Part shown: positions 26,701 through 35,785 of the stretch, piece after piece
Position numbering within the stretch: the stretch's first letter is position 1
Layout: each line of letters begins with the position of its first letter
From: CAWDMN01 sp963803155
GTDB lineage: Bacteria; Acidobacteriota; Terriglobia; Versatilivoradales; Versatilivoraceae
DNA: 64,000 nt
NCBI GenBank assembly: GCA_963803155.1
Contig: CAWDMN010000051.1
Span: 1-64,000, forward strand
Direction of reading: 5' to 3'
The notes under the pieces: model-generated
What the model saw: the letters and a program-made list of their open reading frames with translations, nothing else
Databases searched by the model: none
Told to the model about the DNA's origin: nothing
Translations under genes and position numbers: made by a program

Positions 26701-28716
26701 CAATCCATCCACTTTATCCACCAGACGAGCCTTTGCTTCCTCCCGCACCTGCTGGTTCCGCCGCTTGGCTAGCCGCTGGATTTCAAAGGTGAGACCTGGG
26801 TATTGACTGTAGATGTTCTGAAGAATTTCCCACTGTCCAAGGGCTTCATTGAATTGAGAATTGTCTTCTAACAGACGGGCCTTGGAGACAATTGAATTCA
26901 CTAAATCTCTTTTGTCGCGGATCCTTCGCAGGGTCTGTTGAAAATGGCTCTCGCCGGGAAAGCGTTCTGTAGCTTCCTGGATGAGGCTTAATCGCCGGTC
27001 CAGATCGGGTTCAGATTCAACCCGTCGATTGATCTCCACAATATAAGCGGAGAGATCCTGCCGCTCCTGTTCCTCGATGTCATATTTCAGTGCCTGGAAT
27101 AGGGCATGATTCGGGTATTTCGAGAGATATTGCTGACAAAGGGCAAGAGCTTCAGAGAAATTCTTTTCCGCCAGATGCTTCTTGGCCTCCTCATAACCAC
27201 TTTTGATTCCATCATGTTCCGAACGAACTTTATTATAGAGATTTTGAAAAGTAGTTGCCTGCTCCGGAGCGGAAAGGTCCGGAGCCATGCGATCCAATTG
27301 GAGCACTTTTTCCAAACGGGTCAGCGCACTGCTGACTTCTCCTTTTTGCCAGGCTTCCAGCGCCGCCTGGTAAGCCTGCTCTTTTTGTTGGCGAATGCGC
27401 AGATACTCCTGCTCCAGGCGGTCGACTTCCCCTAAAAGCTGGCGGGCCTGCGTATCTTGTGATTTCAGCTGGAGGACATTCTGAACTGCTTGCCGGGCGT
27501 GGTGGAAGGAATAGTTATTGATGTGTTGCCGGGCCAACCGGAACCAATCCTCAATTTTCTGGCGAGTGCGCCGGCTTTCAATGTTTTCCCGCAAGTTGAC
27601 AGCTTCCGCGTTGGTGGGATCCAGATCCAGGATCTCCTGAATCTTCTGAAGTGCGAGAGGGTATTCTTCCTCATCGAATCGCCGCCGAGCGCTGCTCATC
27701 AACTGTTGCAAGGTCTGCTGCCGTTGGGCCTGATCGACTTGATGCCTCAACATCGTGATGGAATCGTCAAGGTGCCCTTCCGCCTCCAATTCAGAAAGAA
27801 TTTCACTGACAAACTGATAGTCTCCTTTCTCAAAGGCTGAAGATGCCCGTTGCAGGCGGGGCTGAATGCGAGCCAGGTCGAACATCTCGATCGTCTCGTT
27901 CCGGCACGCTTTTTGTAGAATCTCTGAAAATTCGCGGGCACTTGCAAAGCGATTCCAGGGTTGTTTGGCCATCGCTTTGTGAATCACTTGGCTGATCATC
28001 CGGTTAGCCGCGGGATTAAAGGCTGAAACCGGCGGAGGGATCTGGCGGAGAATGGCCTCCACCAGCTCGCTTTCTGTGTTTCCTTGAAAGGGGCGCCTCC
28101 GTCCGAAGATTTCATAACAAATGACTCCCAGGGAAAAAATATCCGAGACGGCCGAAAGCGACTTCATCTGGATCTGTTCCGGGGACATGTAATGGAGTGT
28201 CCCCATTTGATGGCCGGTGGTTTGCATGCTTGCCATCCGGGCCACTCCAAAATCAATTACCTTGACGGAATCATCCGACATAACAAAAATATTGCCGGGT
28301 TTGAGGTCGCGATGAATAATGCCTTGTTCGTGTGCCGCTTGCAGTCCCCGGCAGGTTTGAGCGATGATTTCGACACACCGGTCTACCGTCAGCCGGTTTG
28401 AGGAAGAGCGGATCAAGGCTTCCAGAGTCACCCCATTTAAGTAAGGCATTACAAAAAATGGCTTCAATTCGCCATTTTCTTCCCATTCCCCCATATCAAA
28501 AATATCGACGATGTTAGGATGTGAAAGGCTAGCTAAAATCTCACATTCCTTATGGAACAATTCCATCACCTTTTTTTCCGGACGGTCGCGTAGGGTTTTG
28601 ATGGCAACATCGTGGCGTGTAACACGGTCGTAAGCGCGAAAGACCGCGCCCATGCCGCCCTGCCCTAACCGATCTTTAACCTCATAACGGGTTTTCAATT
28701 TGACCATAGGTGACAT
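23737..28716 (-). CDS. Giant transmembrane Ser/Thr kinase with TPR and PEGA repeats (PpkA-like)
   Basis: A 1659-residue protein. Residues about 10-275 are a Hanks kinase (LGQGGMGAVF, VAIKTL, HRDLKPGNIFV, DFGVARM, MGTLHYMSPEQI). Residues about 280-900 are helical TPR-like repeats. EDRTMVRP sits at 951-958 (25843-25866), a single membrane span near 1014-1034 (IVLAGMILGVCLVVALGVW), then PEGA repeats in the periplasm (for example TTPPGARILINGKQEG) and a final beta-rich domain (about 1480-1659) with the look of a concanavalin-like fold. The ATG at 28716 has GGAGGT six bases upstream; an upstream in-frame start at 28761 would add 15 residues. It is convergent with the PP2C gene and is the likely kinase of the T6SS phosphorylation pathway. 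Confidence 0.85.
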   Translation of the reverse strand: MSPMVKLKTRYEVKDRLGQGGMGAVFRAYDRVTRHDVAIKTLRDRPEKKVMELFHKECEILASLSHPNIVDIFDMGEWEENGELKPFFVMPYLNGVTLEALIRSSSNRLTVDRCVEIIAQTCRGLQAAHEQGIIHRDLKPGNIFVMSDDSVKVIDFGVARMASMQTTGHQMGTLHYMSPEQIQMKSLSAVSDIFSLGVICYEIFGRRRPFQGNTESELVEAILRQIPPPVSAFNPAANRMISQVIHKAMAKQPWNRFASAREFSEILQKACRNETIEMFDLARIQPRLQRASSAFEKGDYQFVSEILSELEAEGHLDDSITMLRHQVDQAQRQQTLQQLMSSARRRFDEEEYPLALQKIQEILDLDPTNAEAVNLRENIESRRTRQKIEDWFRLARQHINNYSFHHARQAVQNVLQLKSQDTQARQLLGEVDRLEQEYLRIRQQKEQAYQAALEAWQKGEVSSALTRLEKVLQLDRMAPDLSAPEQATTFQNLYNKVRSEHDGIKSGYEEAKKHLAEKNFSEALALCQQYLSKYPNHALFQALKYDIEEQERQDLSAYIVEINRRVESEPDLDRRLSLIQEATERFPGESHFQQTLRRIRDKRDLVNSIVSKARLLEDNSQFNEALGQWEILQNIYSQYPGLTFEIQRLAKRRNQQVREEAKARLVDKVDGLLEKGQFSEVLGLLESVRLEFPNDGELAELEKLGQQGTAQIAEAERLLAEGQVLFSQGKIVEGVEILRKASQLNDRDPSIKKLLGDALVEQARLSMDNNWESAEPLIQQALQLVPDHPMARSLRTLVLDHRRQEQLDRFASQARQLQVAGDLKGALAELEKGLKTFPQENKLLQLQMKLTKQRSENRRKALEELKQMEVELTSSAESKAVEASKELMQASLQTFAGDVEVETAVGSLEKRLKKWQSTAIPGEPPLQTVAQPQVSAPKPFPAPPAPDSLAEDRTMVRPSFESKAQGSEEGVKLKIFSKFKPAFRFWEKRKAEKTTPLESEILQPEAKTQRSLSRIVLAGMILGVCLVVALGVWHWRYSSRISRSAVVMIGVEFQTTPPGARILINGKQEGISPLRRSLATNSYKIEAILPGYAPSSQSVSLAAGHSGPFQLSLQPLPLTFSLSTDLERGRVWLDDQPAKELQNGQLPMEPLSAGRHSMRIEGSRSQLAYTFEFQPGSLPVVENPSFKEVKYLLVSSLGDRMKILTSLAPMPLSVDSQPAGTVDRGGVEVKSLVFGLHTLALEQQPQSWSVPVECDNAPRLMTFLNSDRNVGQLLVVTDQDNVHVLLNGKEMRLTQRGQLQLSNLEVKEYEVQVKKEGFFSVPDKQKVKIQKAQNAKLTFNMKPALSDLQINSALEWAGAEVFLDGKSLGTIQNDGTFRSDGLAPGEHHIELRKERYKPKSVTRQFTAGEAAQLSGREWGAEMTHGKIHLTISPTNSRVVMQQHGQAESLVHETALDLPEGTYTFTAQAPGYSNRSQTIDLTGGSTATIDLSLSPLRAAVGDWMNKWSDPGSWKKDGEWFVRQGGGFILFDQSPLQGILSFSIFRGNKAKQFQWVTNFVDSNNYLLFSVDKKSFYRTLFQNGKKQKAFKVSHNVTESVPEFQIKIELTSNAVVHQILAGNRWIVLDKWTEEARDFTAGRFGFYLPGTDQIRLSNFNLTQP

Positions 28717-29353
28717 ATGCGCACCTCCCGAGAAATGAAAAAGGGAAAGGACTTCCTTCAATTCAATCTATTGATTTCAATAACTTCGGATTGGAACCAG
28801 GATCGGGTTTGCCTGCATAGATTATAGCTCAGATTGGGCATAGGTTTTCCAAATTTTTACAAAGGTCTGGTGTGCCCCTGGATGCTTCAAATTACAGTTG
28901 TAAGTTTTTTTCAGGTTTTGACCGGGATCTATCTTTATGAATTGCTTTAAAGGTCAATCTTAAATAGTCTCTCCTCTCGATCGGAAAAGAGGATTAATTC
29001 GTGTGGTTGGTCTGGAGACCCATCACTTAGGATTCCGAAAGAAATCACTTGGGCAAATCCTCCTCATCAGGTGAGGAGAGGACTGGCATTGTCGGTTCCT
29101 CCATCCACGAACGGATTCGCCGAACCGTCCGGCTGCTTGAGCCCCAGTCGACGCTTTCAGCGGTGACAGTGGTCATCCAAGCGGTCCACCTTGAATGAGC
29201 CTTCTCCTTGTCAATATAAGGAAAATGTTATGGCTACCCTATTTTCAGGAGAGTCTTGAGCTGGGAGAAACCATAAAATTATGAAATCTTCTCAATTTTG
29301 CCAATGTCGAGTATGATCATGCGAGGAATCGATACCAGTGCTAGGGAGGATTC
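28717..29353. other. Divergent promoter region of the kinase and first methyltransferase genes
   Basis: No gene is evident. On the minus strand a TATAAT (plus positions 28821-28826) lies about 100 bases before the kinase start, with a weak TTGGAA 20 bases further up. TTACAGTTGTAA at 28892-28903 has the same TTACA-N2-TGTAA shape as the palindrome at the lexA promoter. A 7-bp hairpin (CTCCTCA 29060-29066 with TGAGGAG 29072-29078) has no clear role. The methyltransferase promoter was not identified. Confidence 0.4.
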
Positions 29354-30934
29354 TTGGAACCTGTTCTCACTCCATATGACTTGGTCGCTTATCCAGGATT
29401 CCCTTACAGTCAAACCCATCCCGACCGTCTAGCCACATTGGCCCATTTATATGGGATGACTCCAGCCTCCGTGGAATGTTGCCGAGTCCTCGAATTAGGG
29501 TGCGGCAATGGCGCCAATCTAATCCCAATGGCCATGCAGTTGCCAGCCAGCCAGTTTCTCGGAATAGACCTTTCCTCCACGGCTGTGGCGAACGGGCAAA
29601 AACAAATCTCTGACCTTGGTTTGTCGAATATTCAACTGTGTAGAGCCGACTTGATGGACTTTTCTCCAGTTGAATCTTCTTTCGACTACATTATCGCCCA
29701 CGGTCTTTTTTCCTGGGTCCCTCCGGCCGTACAAGAAAAAATTTTGACCATTGTTCAGTTGAGTTTGGCGTTGCAAGGAGTCGCCTATATCAGCTACAAC
29801 GCCATGCCGGGCGGACACCTGCGTCTGATGATAAGGGAGATGATGCAATTCCACGGCCGACAAACCGAATCGTCGGAAGAAAAGGCAGCACAAGGAACCG
29901 CCTTGATTCAGTATCTGGCGAATGCGCCAATCAAACCTAACTTGTATGCAAGCTTTCTGAATGAAGAGTGGGAAAAACGGCTTTCCAAACGGGATCCTCA
30001 CGTTTTGATCCACGACGAGCTTTCGCAATACAATCAGAATTTTTACTTTTGCGACTTTATGACATTAGCCTCGGCTCATCAATTGCAGTTTTTGGCTGAA
30101 GCTGATTTCTCGGATATGCAACCCGCCAACTTTCATCCTCAAGCTGGACACTTATTGCTAGAGTTGGGTGATGATATTATCGCGCGGGAACAATACCTGG
30201 ATTTCTTGAAAGGGCGCCGATTTCGTCAGACTTTGCTTTGTCATTCCTCAATCCCAATTCATCGTGAGATTTCTCTTGACCGCATCTCCCACCTAATGGC
30301 GGCTTCATCGGCAAAACCATCCATTTCATGCCCTTCGCTGGAGAATGATGCTCCTCTTCAGTTTTGCGGACCCCATCAATCCTCCATCACGACGGCTCAC
30401 CCTTTTGTAAAGTCCGCGATGTCTTATTTGGCTGAACAGTGGCCACGCCGGATTGCCTTTTTCGAGCTTTGCGACAAAGCAACCGCCATGATGACGGTTG
30501 CGGGGTTGCCTCCTGACTCCTCTTCTTTGGAAGATCAGACCGCTTTGGCTCAAATTTTGCTTCTCTGTTATGGGGCCGGATTGTTGGAATTGCATACCTG
30601 GGCCCCAAGAATGACCTTGTCTCCGGGAGCTAAACCGATGACTAGTCCATTGACGCGATTGCAGACAGCTCGGGGAGAAAAGGTTACGACACTGTGCCAC
30701 GAAACCATCGAGATAGAAGGATCCTTGGGCAAAAAGCTTGTCCAATTGCTCGATGGAACTCGGGATCGCTCCCAAATTTTGCGGGATCTAACCTCGGCCA
30801 TCCTTGAGGGTGAAATTGAATGGATTGAAAATGGAGAAGCGATCCATGACTCCGCAAGAGTGCAGGACTCGCTCGTTTCAGCCTTGGACACTCAACTGAT
30901 CCGCTTGGCGCGATTGGGATTATTGCAAGTTTGA
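29354..30934 (+). CDS. Methyltransferase with methyltransferase-regulatory domain (protein-lysine MT-like)
   Basis: A 526-residue cytoplasmic protein. Residues 1-190 are a class I SAM methyltransferase: YPGFPYSQTHPDRLATLA at the start, the SAM-binding motif RVLELGCGNGANL, FLGIDLS, and HGLFSWVP. The middle (about 200-280, SQYNQNFYFCDFMTLASAHQLQFLAEADF) is the methyltransferase regulatory domain found in protein-lysine methyltransferases such as rickettsial PKMT. The C-terminal part contains a winged-helix-like LLDGTRDRSQILRDL segment. The start is TTG with GGGAGGA three bases away; no in-frame ATG lies nearby. A second methyltransferase follows on the same strand. Substrate unknown. Confidence 0.75.
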   Translation: MEPVLTPYDLVAYPGFPYSQTHPDRLATLAHLYGMTPASVECCRVLELGCGNGANLIPMAMQLPASQFLGIDLSSTAVANGQKQISDLGLSNIQLCRADLMDFSPVESSFDYIIAHGLFSWVPPAVQEKILTIVQLSLALQGVAYISYNAMPGGHLRLMIREMMQFHGRQTESSEEKAAQGTALIQYLANAPIKPNLYASFLNEEWEKRLSKRDPHVLIHDELSQYNQNFYFCDFMTLASAHQLQFLAEADFSDMQPANFHPQAGHLLLELGDDIIAREQYLDFLKGRRFRQTLLCHSSIPIHREISLDRISHLMAASSAKPSISCPSLENDAPLQFCGPHQSSITTAHPFVKSAMSYLAEQWPRRIAFFELCDKATAMMTVAGLPPDSSSLEDQTALAQILLLCYGAGLLELHTWAPRMTLSPGAKPMTSPLTRLQTARGEKVTTLCHETIEIEGSLGKKLVQLLDGTRDRSQILRDLTSAILEGEIEWIENGEAIHDSARVQDSLVSALDTQLIRLARLGLLQV

Positions 30935-31207
30935 GAAAACAAGCATTAATTAAAATGTCCGAATGGCGGTTCTCGTTTGGAAATCTCACAATCGAATATT
31001 ATTCACCCGAGGCTTTGAACCGGAGTGCTCTATTCCGTATTTTTTGCGATTGAGTTCTTGGGATGACTGCCAATAAATCGAGAAGACAAAAGCAGAGTCA
31101 CCTCCTTTCTGAATCCTGCGACTGCTAGGCAAAGGCAGAGGATTTGGCGGACCTACAGCTATGGCTGCAAGAAATCCAGAAAATCTGAAAGGAGCCTCAC
31201 ACTCCAG

Positions 31208-32755
31208 ATGCTCTCAACAATAATCTCCTCCAATCCTTCGGCTCAACCACCTCAGTTTCCTTTACGGCTAGGTGATCCCGCGGACTTCTTGAGAGTTCGC
31301 GAGTTTTTCAAAACAATCCCTTTTTCAGAGGAAGACATTTGTTCGATCCTGGATATTGAGACGCTGGCAGATCTCCACAGTGTAAATAAAGAACAAATTG
31401 ATTGGTCGAAATCATCTTCCGAAGCTTCAAACCTTTGCATTCGTCTTTTCTTGCTTTCCGAAGTTCTGGAATCCAATGGCTTGATTCGGCACCTCCCCTC
31501 TGAATTGATTCAATCATTTCTTAATCTCGATCTCCTTCGTCATGCCTCTGATCGGGAACAGGCACTCCGTGCCACGGTCCTGCTCTATCCGGTCCGGGAC
31601 TTGATGATTGCCTCCGATCGGATTGGAAATCCATTCAAAGCGGAAACCCAGTTTTTCCCCGACATCGTATTTCCAGCCATCCATGTGGGAACCCGCACTT
31701 TTTTGCAGATCATTCCCCAGACCCCTGCCGAGTCGGTTTTGGATTTATGTTCAGGAACCGGAGTGGCGGCAATCCTGGCCAGCCGGACTTCCCAGGACGT
31801 GGTAGCCGCGGACCTCGTTCCCCGCTCCAATCATTTTGCGCGTTTTAATTGCCGGCTCAACCAAGTTGAGAAGGTGGAGATCCTCGAATCGGACCTTTTC
31901 TCCGCGCTGCAAGGAAGGAGTTTTGACCGAATCATTACCCATCCTCCTTATGTTCCAGCCCTGACTCCTATCGCTTTTTATCGGGACGGGGGCCAGACCG
32001 GAGAAAATCTGATTCAAAAAATCATCCAACAATTGCCGGATCATTTGAATCCTGGGGGAACCTTTTTTGCGATCTGTGCAGGACTTGACACCGATCAAGG
32101 CACCTTCGAACATCGGGTACGGAACTGGCTGGGGGAACGGCAGATGGAACACGACATTATCTTCGCCCGAAAGGCTCAAAGCACTCCCCAGGAATTTATG
32201 CGAGAACTCATGTGGGCTCAGCAACACATGGAGTCCGCCGAGATTACACAGTGGCAGGAAGTCTTTAAACAAATCGGAGCCTATAACATGTCTTATGGCG
32301 TCTTGTCCATCCAGCGCCGTCAATCCCCCACTTCCGCTCCTTGGACAGCCCGCACACTCATGAGTCAATTGACTAGCGGCGAAGGCATTGAATGGGCCTT
32401 TCATTGGCGACAACAGTGTCTTCAACCCGATCCCGAGAATTGGCTGACAAAATTGCAGCCAAGACTCTCGCCGAGGCTTCGGGTAACGATCACACACTCA
32501 GTCGAAAATGGTGAATTGGCGCCGACAAATTTCGTTTTATCTTCAGATGCCCCATTCTATGCTGAAGCCAGAGTCGAACCTTCCATGGCCACAATTGTGA
32601 GTTGGTTCGATGGGCAAAAAACAGTGGGGAATATTTATCAGGAAGCAGTCCAAAAGAAGCTTATTCCAGCCGATTATCCTCTGAGTAGTTTTGTGAACCT
32701 CATTGCCATTTTCATCGAACGAGGCTATCTTTATTTTGCTCAGTCGACCACATAA
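31208..32755 (+). CDS. Class I SAM-dependent methyltransferase, PrmC/HemK-like core
   Basis: A 515-residue protein with an N-terminal helical domain (about 1-150), a Rossmann methyltransferase core with SAM motif VLDLCSGTGVAAILASR and the active-site motif THPPYVP, which replaces the usual NPPY of protein-glutamine or adenine N-methyltransferases with HPPY, and a C-terminal winged-helix-like domain (WFDGQKTVGNIYQEAV, then LIAIFIERGYLYF). The layout differs from PrmC, so a protein, metabolite or peptide substrate is possible. It follows the other methyltransferase after 273 bases; both end in a similar small domain, suggesting a shared partner. GGAG lies about 13 bases before the ATG. Confidence 0.65.
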   Translation: MLSTIISSNPSAQPPQFPLRLGDPADFLRVREFFKTIPFSEEDICSILDIETLADLHSVNKEQIDWSKSSSEASNLCIRLFLLSEVLESNGLIRHLPSELIQSFLNLDLLRHASDREQALRATVLLYPVRDLMIASDRIGNPFKAETQFFPDIVFPAIHVGTRTFLQIIPQTPAESVLDLCSGTGVAAILASRTSQDVVAADLVPRSNHFARFNCRLNQVEKVEILESDLFSALQGRSFDRIITHPPYVPALTPIAFYRDGGQTGENLIQKIIQQLPDHLNPGGTFFAICAGLDTDQGTFEHRVRNWLGERQMEHDIIFARKAQSTPQEFMRELMWAQQHMESAEITQWQEVFKQIGAYNMSYGVLSIQRRQSPTSAPWTARTLMSQLTSGEGIEWAFHWRQQCLQPDPENWLTKLQPRLSPRLRVTITHSVENGELAPTNFVLSSDAPFYAEARVEPSMATIVSWFDGQKTVGNIYQEAVQKKLIPADYPLSSFVNLIAIFIERGYLYFAQSTT

Positions 32756-33005
32756 TGCGGTGGCTTAAATGACCAGGCTAGGCCGGTGGGCATTCAAACA
32801 ACCTTGCGATCAAAGGTTGGAAATGATGAGTTGGCGCGCTCTTCGCGGCAGACACAAGAGGGAGAAGAAATACGGCACGCCCATCCCTGCGGATCAGCGA
32901 AAACTAAAGATAAGTAGATTTCAATAATCGGCTTTCTAGAAGTCAATTCGATTTGCTTTTGGCAGAAGCGCGTGCGAAAAATTCGTTTTCTTCGAGGGGT
33001 GCACA

Positions 33006-35156
33006 ATGAATAATTTCAGGCGCCGGATTTTTTTCAATAAGGTCTTTGCCAGCCGCTTTGCAGTCGCCGCTGCTCTCTGGTGTTGTGCCGCTCTTTCAAC
33101 CCTGGCTTCCGGGTTTGAAATGAAGTCGCGCCAGCTGACTCTATCTATTAATGGCCAATTCCAGAAAGAGATCCGATGGCTCAATCCGCACTCACAGAAT
33201 GTGGTGGCTTTTGATCCCTCCGCGCAAACAGGCCTGCAGGTGCAGGGGCTGGCCTGTTATTCGTTCCGTCTCGATCCAGGAAAATCCTCTTGGAAAGAGC
33301 TGATCGATCCTGAGTTTGGCGCTGCGCAAGAAGGAATTGTTGTCGGTTTTTATGTGGAGGAAGAAAAGGGGATTTTTCTCGAGCACCGGTTACGAATCCT
33401 GCTACCAGAGAAATTCCCCGACGTGATTCTCTTTCAGAGCAGTTACTCGAACTTTGGCAAGAAGGCCCTGCATCTCGATCGAATCGATAGCCAGCGCCTG
33501 CTACTCGACCGTAGACTTGCGGATATATCCGTCCATGCCTGGGAGTTTGCCACTTTTCAAGGCGGCGCCTACAAATGGGGAAATGATTACGCCGTGATTC
33601 GGCTGCAGCCTGGTTTTTGTCAATCCAATTTCCAGGGTGTCGAAGATGTTAAAGGAGCAGAGGGGGTCGGCGGTGGAATGCCTTTCATTGATGCTTGGTG
33701 TCCTTCGATGGGAGTGGCCTTGGCTCATTTGGAAAAGGAGCCGCGATGGCTTTCACTGCCCGTTGCTGTTCGCGATGATCAGAAAGTGGAATTGTCCATC
33801 GTGGAAAAGCCGCAGGCTAGACTGGGCCAACAAGAGTGGCTGTTGCCCGGACAGAGCTATCGCACCGTCTTAAATGCCGTCATCTTCCACCGGCTCGATT
33901 TTCATGATCCTTTGCGCCAGTATGGGGAATTGCTCCGATGCCGCGGAGTGGCGATTCCGGAAAAATCCCCCGCCTTGGCCTATGAACCTTACTGGAAAAG
34001 CTGGGGATTTGGAAGGGATTTTACGCTCGCGAAGATGCTGGCTCTGTTGCCTGAATTGAAATCTTTTGGCATCACAATCGCCAATTTAGACGACGGGTGG
34101 TATGACTTCATGGGCGATTGGCAGCTCAATCGCGCTCCGGGGAAATTTCCAAATGGGGAAACGGATATGGTGAATTTCGTCCGGAGAGTTCACCAGGAGG
34201 GATTCAAGACAAGTCTATGGTGGTATCCTCTCGGAGTGGATCCCAAAAGCCGTTTAGCCAAAGACCATGCCGATCTTCTGGTTCAGGATGAAACGGGAGA
34301 ATATCCGCTGGATCCCTCTGACCTTTACCAGCTCTGTCCCGCCTATGAACCCTCAATGCAACATATCGAGCAACTGCTCAAAAAAGTCCTGACAAGTTGG
34401 GATTTCGATGGCGTCTACACCGACTTCATGGGTCTCTCCTCAATCCCTGCTTGTTTTAATAAATCGCATCATCACAAAACCCCGCTTGACTCTTTCCAAT
34501 CTTTGCCAAGAGTTTTTGAGTTAATTCAGCGAACCGTCCATCAATTGAAGCCGGAAGGATTGCACGAAGTCTGCATTTGTTCCCTGCCCCATTCGCCCTA
34601 CAACATGCCGTTTTACGATTTGGCAAATGCGTCGGACCCTATCAACTCCTTCGAGGTGCGCAGCCGGATCAAAGTGGAAAAAGCCATTCGCGGTCCGCAC
34701 TTTGCCGTGGGAGATTGTTACCAGGTGCCGCTTCAGGAGTGGCTGGGATCTTCAGTTGCGGAGGATTTTGAGAGTGCCATGGGGGCCGGCGCACAGCTAA
34801 CCACTTTTTACGCCAATCTCAACCCTCAGCAGAAACAATCATGGAACCGCTGGTTTCACCAATATCGCGAGTTGGATCTTGCCCGGGCTGAGTACGTAAA
34901 CCTTTACGATCTTGCCTTTGACCGGCCGGAAGGACACGCCATACGCAAAGCAAATGAGATGTTCTATGGCTTTTTTGCTGAAGCTTGGCCAGCCAACCGA
35001 CCGATTGAACTGAGGGGTTTGGATGCCAAGAAAGATTATCAGGTGCTGGACTATCAGAACGGCAGATCTCTCGGAACAGTGAAAGGAAATCAACCCCAAA
35101 TCAAAGTCCCCTTCAAAGGGAACCTTCTCCTCCGGGTTAGTCCGGTCTCTCACTAG
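33006..35156 (+). CDS. Secreted GH36/GH-D clan alpha-galactosidase-like glycoside hydrolase
   Basis: A 716-residue protein with a signal peptide (RRRIFFNKVF then AVAAALWCCAALSTLAS). The N-terminal beta-supersandwich (to about residue 310) is followed by a TIM barrel: GITIANLDDGWYDFMGDWQ, FKTSLWWYPLGVDP, then DGVYTDFMG with the probable nucleophile Asp, and NASDPINSFE with the likely acid/base Asp. The C-terminal beta domain is short. This is the GH36-like clan D arrangement; alpha-galactosidase is the commonest activity but related enzymes differ. It stands alone, without transporter or sugar-metabolism neighbours. Confidence 0.75.
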   Translation: MNNFRRRIFFNKVFASRFAVAAALWCCAALSTLASGFEMKSRQLTLSINGQFQKEIRWLNPHSQNVVAFDPSAQTGLQVQGLACYSFRLDPGKSSWKELIDPEFGAAQEGIVVGFYVEEEKGIFLEHRLRILLPEKFPDVILFQSSYSNFGKKALHLDRIDSQRLLLDRRLADISVHAWEFATFQGGAYKWGNDYAVIRLQPGFCQSNFQGVEDVKGAEGVGGGMPFIDAWCPSMGVALAHLEKEPRWLSLPVAVRDDQKVELSIVEKPQARLGQQEWLLPGQSYRTVLNAVIFHRLDFHDPLRQYGELLRCRGVAIPEKSPALAYEPYWKSWGFGRDFTLAKMLALLPELKSFGITIANLDDGWYDFMGDWQLNRAPGKFPNGETDMVNFVRRVHQEGFKTSLWWYPLGVDPKSRLAKDHADLLVQDETGEYPLDPSDLYQLCPAYEPSMQHIEQLLKKVLTSWDFDGVYTDFMGLSSIPACFNKSHHHKTPLDSFQSLPRVFELIQRTVHQLKPEGLHEVCICSLPHSPYNMPFYDLANASDPINSFEVRSRIKVEKAIRGPHFAVGDCYQVPLQEWLGSSVAEDFESAMGAGAQLTTFYANLNPQQKQSWNRWFHQYRELDLARAEYVNLYDLAFDRPEGHAIRKANEMFYGFFAEAWPANRPIELRGLDAKKDYQVLDYQNGRSLGTVKGNQPQIKVPFKGNLLLRVSPVSH

Positions 35157-35487
35157 CGAGAGCCGCAAAACATAGTGACCATTTTCCAGAAGGCATTACC
35201 CGACCGCCAAAACACCGTGCCTGTGCTGGATTGAACGAGTGACTACATCACTCCGCAAGACTCTATGTTAGCCAAAGAAATGGCACAATGGTTTGTGAAG
35301 ATCAATAGATTTGGTTTTGCGGGGAATCAATTGCAATGAGACAAGTTGGAAATTAGGTGGCCAGTATGATCGGACGAAGCTTGTGTATTTGCCGTTCGTT
35401 CGACTGCAGAGGGCGGCTGAATTTCTGCCTTCTGGCCAGGATCCGATGGATTATGCCCACAATATGTAACGCAAAATGCGCGACAAG
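35157..35487. other. Intergenic region, nothing recognised
   Basis: About 330 bases between the glycosidase and the minus-strand helix-hairpin-helix gene. I see no gene, RNA or repeat apart from the hairpin at its right end (35488-35509). Confidence 0.4.
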
Positions 35488-35509
35488 CTTTTCGGTTTTA
35501 GCCGAAAAG
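35488..35509 (-). terminator. Hairpin downstream of the helix-hairpin-helix gene
   Basis: CTTTTCGG at 35488-35495 pairs perfectly with CCGAAAAG at 35502-35509 (six-base loop). It lies seven bases after the end of the minus-strand gene. There is no long U tract, so termination strength is uncertain. Confidence 0.4.
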
Positions 35510-35515
35510 GTCTCA

Positions 35516-35785
35516 TTAAATCATGGATCGATTCTTCCAATTCCACCAGAGCAGAAGATGAGGGTCGGGATCCGGGGTGGAGGCAAAATAGACCGCGCAA
35601 CGAAAAACATACAATACGCAGCGATCCACGCGATAGCCTTTTAAATGGCAAAATCGTTCATAGAGATCCTCGGGATCCTGGTACTTCAACTCTTCCGGGC
35701 GGCGGATCCCCAGATCACAAAAATCCTGGGCAATCTTAGGCCCTACGCCTGGTATTTTTTGAAGTGATTTCAGACTATTATTCAT
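35516..35785 (-). CDS. Helix-hairpin-helix protein, Cdd1/pathogenicity-locus type
   Basis: A 89-residue protein: LKSLQKIPGVGPKIAQDFCDLGI is a helix-hairpin-helix, followed by the DPEDLYERFCHLKG motif and the cysteines of RVDRCVLYVFRCAVYFAST, the pattern of the small Cdd1 (PF11731-like) family with predicted DNA-binding or mononucleotide-related role. The ATG at 35785 overlaps the stop of the upstream gene as ATGA, with AAAGG in front, so I prefer it to the in-frame start at 35818. Translationally coupled to the 139-residue gene. It lies in the same orientation as lexA, 700 bases downstream. Confidence 0.7.
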   Translation of the reverse strand: MNNSLKSLQKIPGVGPKIAQDFCDLGIRRPEELKYQDPEDLYERFCHLKGYRVDRCVLYVFRCAVYFASTPDPDPHLLLWWNWKNRSMI

